From assembly GCF_036324505.1 (NCBI RefSeq), contig NC_086366.1, positions 15,811,427-15,875,426 on the forward strand: a stretch of 64,000 bases of DNA. The letters run 5' to 3'. Shown here one piece after another: positions 54,466 through 64,000 of this stretch (positions within the stretch are counted from its first letter, which is position 1; every line of letters begins with the position of its first letter). The DNA is from Eleginops maclovinus. Its lineage: Eukaryota > Chordata > Actinopteri > Perciformes > Eleginopidae. A program made the position numbers and the translations under genes. Under the pieces are notes generated by a model. It was not told the DNA's origin and ran no database searches. It was given only the letters and a program-made list of their open reading frames with translations.

Positions 54466-57400
54466 CTACTCCCACTGGAGATTTCTTTACATCAACCACC
54501 ATTAGTGGGAAGAGGAGATGTGCCTGTGGAGTGCTGTACTCTGCTGTATGACAGCACATGGCTGCGTTCTCTTCCTGAGAGGCTACAGTAGCACACAGTT
54601 AAAACACATTTTGACTGAACAGGGTCAGGGCGCAGTTTCACCAGTGGATGTAAGCAATCATGCTGTAGCATTAAGAACATTTGACATAAACTGCTGCGGT
54701 ATTCATGTCATACATCAGTCTGACCGTGCCGTATTGGAAAAAAGGTTCATACATGGTTTCTGTTAACTTGATATCATGTCAGATATTAGCATCCATCCCT
54801 GCCATGTCTGTCTGTGTGTTGGATGACTTTCAGTGTTACATTCCAACATTTAGAAGGCAGGATTAAGATTTGTCCATTTTGGGTATTAAACAAGACATTC
54901 AGAGTAGGCCTGTTTCACTGCAAAAAGAAAGTAGCAAGCAATTTTAGCAATCTTTAGTACAGCTAGCTAACGGGCATAGTATGTGTTCAGACAAGAGAAT
55001 TAAGCTGAGCTTTTCAAACTTCCAACACCGATTACAGTGTCAGCCAGGGCAGAACAGAGCCTGGGGGGAGGACAAGCCTCAGGTGTGAAGACTGAAGGCA
55101 GAGGCATTGTGAGGGGCAGAGATATACCCCGAAATGTTGCAGATACAGCAAAACGAAAAGAGAAAATACAGACAGGGTCTCTGCTGATACCTTTAGGCAC
55201 AGGCCCACTCCTCTAGTGGGTCTTGATGAATGAGAGAGATCTTTTTTGAGTCTATACAGTACATTCTTTGTCAGCAAATTGCTACATTATTCAAGAGGAC
55301 TTGCTCTACCATTGGACCAATGTCTTTCTTATAGTTATTGTCTGTACACATTGTACCTACATTTCTTCTTTTTACAGGTAAATCAAAATGTTCAACTTTT
55401 GTCATACTTTTGATTTTCTACAGTGTCTAATTTGTTGTTTAGGAAAACTGCTGACTGAAATAAATGCTTTCATTGGCTGCATGTGAATGTTCCCTATCTG
55501 TGGAGACATAAAAAGTCCAACGCCTAAAGGAGTGTCCTCATAATATCACAAAATGGACATGACTGTTTTGGTTTTGCTTTGTATCTAAAAAGTTGTGCTG
55601 CAGTGTCCACAGTATCTGTCCAAATCATGGCAGTGATGTGTTGCACAAAATAAACAACCCTGTTCCCATCTCGCCTTTTTAGAGAATTTAATCAGAAAAT
55701 TAGCTTGGAGGAATGCAAATTTGAAATTCCTTTGCAACCTGAGTGCTCTATCTTGGAGCGGCTGTTTTGCCTGAGGTTCTTGATATTTATTCACTGATGG
55801 GGTGACATGTTTCCCCACAATGCAAGCAAGCTGTGCGGTTAGTATACTAGTGTCTCAAACAGATCGTGTTTAAATAACCACAGGACAGTTGCTACCCCCA
55901 AAAGAGTGGCACGATAATTAAGGTGAAATACATGGTTTGTTTACTGAACAATTGAGCTACGGTCTTTTGAAGTGTTTTTGTGCATACTTACTGGGAAAGT
56001 GGCTGGATTTGTCAACAGAAATGCAAACAACATCGTGGCTGCTTACTGTCCCTGACATGTAAAATGGGGACTCAGTTTGGCCTACACTGCTGCAGATGAT
56101 AAATGATGGATCACTTGTTTGTATGTCGATTAGCATTGCAGCTGGGTAGCTTGTTAGGCACTCAACCCTTGCACCAATGAATGCCACGCACTAATGTTTT
56201 TGGTTAATGATCAGTGGACAACCCTAGTCAAAACAAATAAAACATACATGAATACAAACTTCCCCTGAATTCATTCCCCCATTAAATTCATTCTCAGTTT
56301 ACATAAAAAGGATGACTTGAACTAAAGCGACTTTCTCAGATGTCGTGAATTTCTTACTACTGAATTTTCCAAGGTTTATATTCTCCAGGCAAATGTGTTC
56401 CAGTGGTTCAGCTCACACGATTTGTCCCAGAACATCCAATGAGCTGCAACTCAAACGTGCTGTGTATACTGCCTAGGCTCTACATCAGGCTGCATTTAGT
56501 ACATTTTAAGAGAGGGGAATAGTATTAATCAGCTCTTGGACTTTTATTTGAAGGTCAAACAAATAAGGTTTAACAATACCCATCAATACGAATGATGGCG
56601 CATGTAATATTTTTGTTTTATCACCTCAAATGCATTGATGATAGATATGCCTCTCAAATCCATGTATGTCCAGTGGTAATTAAATTAGCCCAGGCCACTT
56701 AGCTGCCACCTTCACATATTGAGAATCCTATTACATATATAACAAGTAGGCATAAAATCCGAAAAAAGGCATTACCCAGATCTAATTCATCACAACCCTG
56801 TTTTTAAGTGCCGAGATTAATTGCAATAGTCTTCCCTCTCTCTCTCGATGTCTCCGGAGATTCTAACCCTGAGGAAACGAAAAGTCAACTCTCTGGAGGT
56901 TAGCCCTGTCCCAGTGTCTATTTTTACAGCCCAGTCTCTGATTGGCCAACAAGGTGTGTGTGTGTGGAAGCTCATGTTGTGTCATAAGGTGCCTCTGTGC
57001 CATCTGTCGTCCTCACTGGAGCCGTTGTGAAGACAGACCACGCCTAGCCAGTCGGTCTCACAGAATGCAAAACACAACCTTGGGCTTTCCTTTTGCTCTT
57101 TCGTACTGACATCTTTATCAGGACCCTGAGGGAATACATGATCCAGCTTCCCAATTACTGCTTTTTATGAAAGTCCCTTTGATTTTGTTGGTAACTGTAT
57201 GAACAAGTGCATCGAATGTCAATGATAAATGTTAGTTGAATATTGATTGGATGGAAAAAGGAACACCTCACATAACCTTCTAACAGTAAATATGAACAGA
57301 TTTGCTGAGCAGGTTTAGTAACAGGTTGTCCGTGATTCATTGCTTGTCTAGGCTGTGCATGAAGTTGTCTCGCCAAAATGTGCGAAAATGATGAATCACA

Positions 57401-60400
57401 ACATTTGTGTTAGACTTGGCTGACAGAAAAATAGCACAAAAAAGCATACTTCTTACTGTTGAATTACCATTACTTACCACTGTTTCTGCACAAACTTCTT
57501 CCACTTCTGTTACAGAATTTTAAGAAATGTTTTGAAGTAGCATTTGCACAACTAGAATGGTTGTCCGCTGTTTCTCCACTGAGGATGAGCAACTGGCACA
57601 GTGACACCATCGTGACAAAACGTTAATCACTAGAAAAGTCGTGACAAGCAAATAAACAACAGCTCGAGTGCATCCTTTTTTTTAATCTCAGGCAGACTGA
57701 AAAACAAAGATAGGATAGAGGAAAGATTACGTTACCAGAGAACCAAAACACAGGTGTCCAAAATGAGCTTGCGAACAATACGTTTTTATAGTTTTAATAA
57801 ACATTCACAAGTGTTCTCTTGTGATGTTCATGGCCGCCCAATTTTATAAATATATCTAAAAAGAGAGCCTTATGTAGACAAGGAAGATAGTCCTTTGACG
57901 ACATTTTGAGTCAGCGCATTAGTCATCAGGAGATGGGAACACATTATAAGGTCCAAGCCGAGTTAATCACAAGCCGAGCACGGCCTCAGCTTATTAGCTT
58001 GATCCGCCTCATAACAACCTACCGTAACATATCTATTATTAAAATGATGATAAAATTGATGCATGAACTTTTGGATTTGAGCATTTGCAGACCATTTACT
58101 TCCGCAATAACTTATATAAGATACTACAGGAAATAAAAGACCCCAAAAAGCATTATAGGGCCTACAGGAGAGATGTCATGTCATCAGTCTTTATTTACAA
58201 TTCAAAATATGACACGCTCACCCTAGTGGGGAAACTTCCATCCTAGTGTAATGAATGGGGACAGCTCTACCCTGCCTGAGCCAGCTTAGGGCAATTGCCC
58301 TCACTGGGTCAATTTGAATTATAAACTTTAAAGCGGACTTATAAACTATGAAAAATCTACTACATTTAATAAGTAATGTCAGAAACGGTTTGGTTTCTTT
58401 CAATTTCCCACCACCCTCTCTTTGTGTTACTGTTTCTATTTGTAGGTGAATACAGACCTGCCAAACAGGCTGCAGGGGAACCATCTGGCAGAGTGCATGC
58501 TACTGAGCATCAACAAGCCACAACTGGCCGAATTTCCTTTTGACAAAGCAATAAAGCTTTTTAAAACAACATTTTAAATGATAAAGGTCTCTCAGTCTGG
58601 TTGTAAACTTCACTTAGGTTCAATATTATGTCTGATTCAATAGTTTACAATAAGTTCTAAAGTTTGTCTTGCACTGAAGTGGTATTTTATTTCCTATTTT
58701 TAAGTCGCCTATTGATATTAACACCAACACGCTATCTGCTCACCTCACGGGTAACGACAAAACCCTGCCCCCCCCCCACTGCAAAAACTATCAAACAGGA
58801 AACGTTGCCTACCTTAACTGCCCTTCTGCCTCAAAGTCTTAACCATTGCCATCTAGTGTGTCAGCAGAACCTCAGATTACTCAGCACCGGAAAGGATTTG
58901 GAAGAGCATGGTGTTGGTTAAGAATCCATTTGACTCGCTGTCGTGGCTTAGCGCATTTATATGTGGCACGGATTAATGAGGGAGGGCATGAATAACACAT
59001 GCTTACCGAGTACCTTGATTAATGCCAAGTGAATATTTTTACTTAAGATAGCCAACATTCTTTAACATTTCTAGTGTAAAGAGGTTAGAAAAATGTTGCC
59101 ATGAACTTGGTGCTGAAGTTTCGGATATCGTGACATTCTTAAAATGGCATACTTAAATGTTCTCCCTGTGTTTGCAAGGATATCCTTTTGACTGCTCTGG
59201 TTTCCCACCCTAAAGACCTGCACTTCAGTTCTATTAGTTGTGCTATTGCCCATGACCAAGGTGATGGCCCATAGAACTGCAGTTGATCCCCAGGCACTGC
59301 GTTGTGGTTACCCAGCACTCCTAAATATTTAGGATGGGTCACATTCAGAGGACAAAGTGTCCCATGGGGACCTATAAAGTATAACTAATTTTAAATGGGA
59401 TCAAACAAATGGGCTTATTAGTTGAGCAGAGATGACCCGTGTGCCACCATCAAAGGGTTTTATTCTGATGGGGTTAGCAGGGGGCCTGTTTCCCAGCAGG
59501 GAGATGCACTGCACGTACACACCAGAACCATTAATTACACTATAATGGCAGGTGTCTGGTTAGTAAGATAATACGATATATCTTATGAATACAGATTGTA
59601 TAAGAGGAAAAGACTTTTATTTAACAATTAAGAAGGTATTTTGGAAGGCAGCTGGCCACTTCAGCACGACCACATTAAGTGATTATTATTGATTATTGGT
59701 GTTTCGAAATTACAGTTGAATAAAATAGTAGATATAGTTAATAATGAGCGTAACAAAAAGTTTGAATGATTGACAACATTAAATGACTTTATTCAACTTG
59801 AACTCTCTAAATCTCGTGTTTCGGTGAGTTTCATTGGTTTTGCCAAATAAAGCCCTTTTTGCAGTCCTTCTTATACTGCAGGTGACATTATTGTGTTTGG
59901 TGTTGTATTAACTGCTGCCTGATGAAACTCTGAGCTGTAACACCTACTCAAGTCAAGAACGCTGTAAAACCTTCAGTGAAATGATGAGCAGATAGAGGCC
60001 TATGATTTCAAACTTGGTGTCGCAGTTGTATCATCAATATTTTAGATGATGTGATTTCATCATGCTACTGTAGCTGTGTTGTTTTTAGTTATCTTTTATA
60101 CTAGTGTTTGGCTGGTAAACCAGTCAGTCAAATGGGAAGTTACAGTCTAGCAACTTTCTGTAGAGGCATCTATATCCTGTTTGATGCAAAGCCACTGTTT
60201 TGGTGAGATTGATTGGCTTATGGATGGCAAACGCGTAAAGTGGTCAGCGGCGCAAAATATGAGGACAGGAAAAGACCAGCTGAGGCCTCGTCATCTTGGC
60301 TTCTGTGGTGATTGACCCTTGTTTATTTACTGGCAAAGACTAATCTTACTGGCATTTGATTCTTGGCAGGTGGTTATATCAGACTCATTTAGTATGGGAG

Positions 60401-60832
60401 GCGGGACATCAGTATTTGATTGACTGCTGGTGGGTGATATCCAAATGCTCAGCTAGAGCCAACTGTTTCAATGCCAGCAAGCAGCGGAGAGGAGATGGCC
60501 ATGGGGAACATTGTTCAACATTTCTCTGGTCATCGGATCAGTTTGGGGCGTCTGGTTTCTCCTCCTGCTATAAACATGTTTACACAGTCATGTTTCTCAG
60601 CTCCGTAACCTTGATGGAGACACGCTCATGTCGTTTTTATTTTCATTAGCGCTTTAATCCAATTCACTCTGCGGTGTGTAATCTCTAATGGGTCGGCGGC
60701 GTCGTCTTCCTCCATTCATAGACGCTTCAAGGAGTGGCTGCACACACTGTGTCATCCCACACGACATAATGAGTGCTCAAGTGCTGCTATGCCTCTCCGC
60801 CCGGCCCCTGCCTCTCTCTGGCTGTATCTGAA
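54466..60832. other. Non-coding, probable gene B intron 1
   Basis: Short frames without domains. A run of ten C lies near 58770-58779. Around 57900-58080 and 58200-58320 the composition is more mixed and may include old repeat fragments that I cannot name. No tRNA or other RNA gene seen. Confidence 0.4.
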
Positions 60833-61069
60833 ATGGTGCATTCCCTCTTATTGATCCTCTTCCTGGTGGAGTCACAGGCAGGCTTATCCGGCTCGTCCCA
60901 GCTTGTCTGCCTTCTGAATGGACACACAGAGAGAGCTGTGTGCATGTGCCAGGCTTCCGAGCTCTGTGTAGTCCCAGGCAGCTTGTGGCTGAGTGGCCAT
61001 TGTGACTCCCTGCCTCCTAACCTCCCTGTCCTCCATTTTTCCCTCTTTTGTTGTTACAAGAATTATTAG
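60833..61069 (+). CDS. Possible small cysteine-rich secreted protein, doubtful
   Basis: An ATG at 60833 with G at -3 and G at +4 opens a 78-codon frame. It begins MVHSLLLILFLVESQA, a good signal-peptide shape, and continues with seven or eight cysteines and no recognised domain, ending at TAG. The frame is also open upstream to 60773. It lies in a GC-richer patch (60640-61060). There is no evident promoter, intron or poly(A) signal close by. A chance frame in pyrimidine-rich sequence is the simpler reading. Confidence 0.15.
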   Translation: MVHSLLLILFLVESQAGLSGSSQLVCLLNGHTERAVCMCQASELCVVPGSLWLSGHCDSLPPNLPVLHFSLFCCYKNY

Positions 61070-63499
61070 AAGTGCATGAAATTCTGTGAGCACAGCATTA
61101 GTGTGTTATATTCTGGCACAACCTTCATACCTTCTCCCTGGTAACAAGAAGGCGTTGCTTTGCGGGCTTTTTTTTGCGGGATTGTGTCGTGACAAGTGCT
61201 AGCTACTGTGAAGCCACTGGAGAACTACTGGTATGATTAATCTGGAGGAAATGGTGTTATTTTGTGACAGTCTGTGATGATTCATTGCCTTTGCAAAAAT
61301 ATGTTAACATTTCAGACATTGTTCATGCCACACAGACTCCCTTTTGTTGTATGTGGGTTCCACACAAGATTCGAGCCCAAAATAAAAACAATTCTGTGCA
61401 ATATGCCCAGACTGCAGCCAAGAGTCTTTCCATCTCACTGATTATGCATGTCTTTTTTAGACATTGTGAAAGACTGCTCTCTCTCAGTCCTCGCACAGGT
61501 TGTACTGCTCTACTGGAGCCCTTAGCTGAGCAAAATTCAACTGGCGTCAGTGGTATAGCTGTTATTTTGCGGCAGCACATAGCTGTTTCTCATATGTCAC
61601 AAAACATTATTTCACCCGGCATTGTTTGGGTTTACGGATTTATTTTTAATCAACCACAAATTAATCCCTTTCCTGTGATTATCTGGAAGCTTTCTCTCAA
61701 TTGTATTTTAAGTGTCCCTGCCACTAAAATATCTTCATTTTCTTCTGGGCTTGTTTGCAGCCTTCTAAATACTGACTCATTACAGGAGTACGCAGCATGG
61801 CATGATGGGCCACAGACGCTCGGCTCTCCGTGTCCCTGGGCTTTTGTCGTGTTGTGCACAGCTGAGGCAGATGCTGAGGGGCACTCGCACTAAATTGCTG
61901 GTATGAGGGCAAATTCTGTCGGCCGCTGAAGTGGAGTACACTGTAGCTCCTTGAGACACAGCTTATCTCCAGGTCATTTAGACTTATATTTTGGCAGTTT
62001 AAGTCATTTTTTTTGTTAAAGAATGTTTCGGCAACCCGGCAGTACATCACATAGAATGTACTGTCTACGAGAAACTCCACTAAATACATTCAGAACAGCC
62101 AACAATGGTATGTTTGTTTTATGATTTGTTCTCGTCAGTAGTCCTTAGAAAGGCAGTGCCAAGTCTGGGAGAATGGAGCATTCATGTGCATCTGCATTGA
62201 CTGGAAAAATATCTTCCCTAATCTGAATTCAGCTTCTGAATGTAATTTATTTTTTCAACAGACTCAAGTGATGCATAATAATGAGTCTAGCTTTGTTATG
62301 AAAATGAATCCATACATATTTTGGAGGGTTTCACAATGCAGAGTTGTTGTTATTGTTATCTGGATTCTGGAACAATTTCAAGACTGGATAAATCTTCTAT
62401 TCAAATTGCTTGTTTTGTCCGACCAGCTCTCTTACAATCCAAAGATGTTCAGTGTATCATCATGTATGACGAAGACAATCATTCAACTTTTTGGACAACC
62501 AACTGTCGGTTGAACGGTCAAATATCATTCAAATCAATCATTTATTTCGTAAGTCATAATTGATCTGAAAATCATGTTTAATGATTGTTTTATATTGGGC
62601 TATTTAGATGTGGACCCTATTTAGGTTAAATGCTCTTTTATAGGGATCGAGCTACACATCCCTGTGGCTTATGACATTAAATAGGACATGTTTATGTTCT
62701 GTTAAGCATACTTCAATATCACAGCCAAACACTTTTCAAATGGCCACTCTTCCACCCCCAGATAGGAGTCTGAATCATCTCCACTGTGTCAGCGCGGCTT
62801 CTGCTACCTCGGCCTCTTATTCCAATTGATGCTGCCCTATTATGCAACACATAAATATGACCGTTACGTCATACTTCAAGTGATATTTTATTCTTTACAT
62901 GTAATATTCTGCTGCCATAAAAAAAAAAAAATCCTCTTATCTGCTGACTGTGCAGGATATATTAATTAATATTACAGATAGACTTAATCATTCATTACTA
63001 ATAAAAAAAGAACATAAGCCTCATTTAAAGCTGTAAATGCCACAGAAAAAAAGATTTAGGATTAAGATTGAGTTTTTTCACAAGGTTAATTTAGACTGAA
63101 GGCATTGAAATAGATGATGTTTGGAAGCAGGCAGTTACTCTGCACTTGAGGTTCCTTTTGGGTTGGCACACAACCAATTCTTTTAAACCTAATGCACAGA
63201 GATTTACTGTGAGCTGCCAGCCATCTGTTGTGCAGTCTTATCATGTTTTAAAAAGTAATGCACAAATGAAATGCCCCAAGTGTCTAGAGCCTGGCTGATA
63301 TTGATGCTTCCCTTTGGGGCTTTAAAAAGAGATGCAACAGAAACGGCCTCAGATGAACTCTTTAAAATTTGCTATTTAGACATCACAAGGCTTCACTGGT
63401 TAATATTGTGTTGTTGTGTTGGATTTGTAGCTCTACTTCAACACAGTATGTGGATAACTGGCGCAGATGTCGTAGCATCATAGCACGAGCGGCCCCTCC
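61070..63499. other. Non-coding, including a 630-bp stop-free stretch
   Basis: The plus-strand frame 61264-61893 is open for 209 codons but begins at GTG, has no domain I recognise and codes an unremarkable mix of residues. Overlapping frames are open on the minus strand at 61323-61580 and 61724-62089. Low stop density on several frames at once suggests a less AT-rich, possibly conserved, non-coding element rather than a gene. The rest is AT-rich, with an A13 run near 62919. Confidence 0.35.
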
Positions 63500-63860
63500 G
63501 CTGAAGGCAGTCATGGGGATCAGTGAAGTTGTGCTCTGTGTTTTAACAACCTCTTCAATGTAAATAGTCGCTCCTCGGAGGCTGCACTGCTGTGTCCAAT
63601 CAGAGAGCCATATGAGAGAGAGGGAGAGAGAGAGAAAGAGCGGTGATGTCAAAATATGGGAATAGGGGAGCTGGGAAGCAAGTTTCCATAGCAACTGGTT
63701 GAAGTGAGTATAACTGTGGTTGAGAGGCATGAGCAGCAAGCAAACACTCACTTGTTCCTTAAAAGTAGTCCTGAATACAGACACTTTGGGAGCGCATTGT
63801 CCCTTTAAGACGGGGCTCTCAGTGCCGCGTTTGTTCAAAATTAAATGCTTCCGAGTTAAT
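63500..63860. promoter_or_regulatory. Promoter-like cluster: CCAAT box and RFX-type X-box
   Basis: Contains CCAATCAG (63596-63603), a GA-rich run (about 63613-63640), GTTTCCATAGCAAC at 63682-63695, which fits the RFX X-box consensus RYYNYY-N(1-3)-RRNRAC at every position, and CpG-richer text at 63785-63830. It could be an alternative promoter or an enhancer. Transcript direction and gene are unknown. Confidence 0.35.
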
Positions 63861-64000
63861 TTATAGCAATGTGGGCGTGAATCTGTTCGTTGTGGATTGA
63901 GATTTGAAATGTGTACGGGTTGTGTTTACTAAACCACCTATGTCTTTTTTTTTCTTTTTTCGAGGTGCAAAGTATATTATTAACCTGCTAGTTAGTGGTT
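63861..64000. other. Window end, AT-rich, nothing recognised
   Basis: A T-rich run at about 63946-63960 is followed by CGAGGTGCAAAG. It might be a polypyrimidine tract, but no acceptor AG with a convincing exon follows before the window ends. Confidence 0.3.

Noticed and set aside
61264..61893. 209-codon frame as a protein-coding gene
   Set aside because: Starts at GTG, shows no domain, and competing frames are open on the other strand. Kept only as an observation.

Overview
The window reads as AT-rich, intron/intergenic vertebrate nuclear DNA, most probably from a teleost fish. Evidence: no bacterial-style gene packing and no long conserved open frame apart from one retroelement; very long (CA)n microsatellites; short exon-like pieces ending in textbook GTAAG splice donors; degenerate copies of dispersed repeats I recognise from ray-finned fish genomes; and a Ty3/gypsy-type LTR element of a kind common in fish. 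I cannot name the species.

Layout. Two candidate first coding exons point away from each other. On the minus strand, an ATG at 20144 opens a 25-codon signal-peptide-like segment ending at a perfect donor at 20068/20063 (gene A). If real, 1-20068 is its first intron. On the plus strand, an ATG at 43057 opens a 17-codon signal-peptide-like segment ending at a perfect donor at 43109 (gene B). If real, 43109-64000 is its first intron. Both introns would be phase 1. The roughly 23 kb between the ATGs would then be shared intergenic space. I could not identify either gene, and found no convincing downstream exon of either in the window.

Repeats. Simple repeats are (TA)n at 441-552, a 237-bp (CA)n at 16004-16240, (CA)n at 18872-18930, C12 plus (CA)43 at 43652-43758, and (CT)n at 48694-48758. 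Degenerate dispersed teleost repeats are at 5806-6060 and 12036-12545 (same foldback-type family), 14612-14800, and 28596-28775 and 38315-38495 (same SINE-like family). Weaker candidates lie at 48780-49040 and 51740-52035.

Mobile element. The clearest feature is a compact LTR retrotransposon on the minus strand, 52796-54465. It has two apparently identical 309-bp LTRs beginning TG and ending CA, a 5-bp target duplication (ATAGG), a tRNA-Lys-like primer binding site, and a surviving reverse transcriptase/RNase H frame. Gag, protease, the start of RT and any integrase are missing. RNase H runs straight into the 3' LTR, which suggests a Gmr1-like (integrase-before-RT) parent. The identical LTRs mean the insertion is young, and the deletion may predate it.

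Everything else is non-coding to my eye. Several stretches look low in repeats and rich in homeodomain-like TAATTA/ATTA words and could be conserved regulatory elements, but that needs alignment to test.
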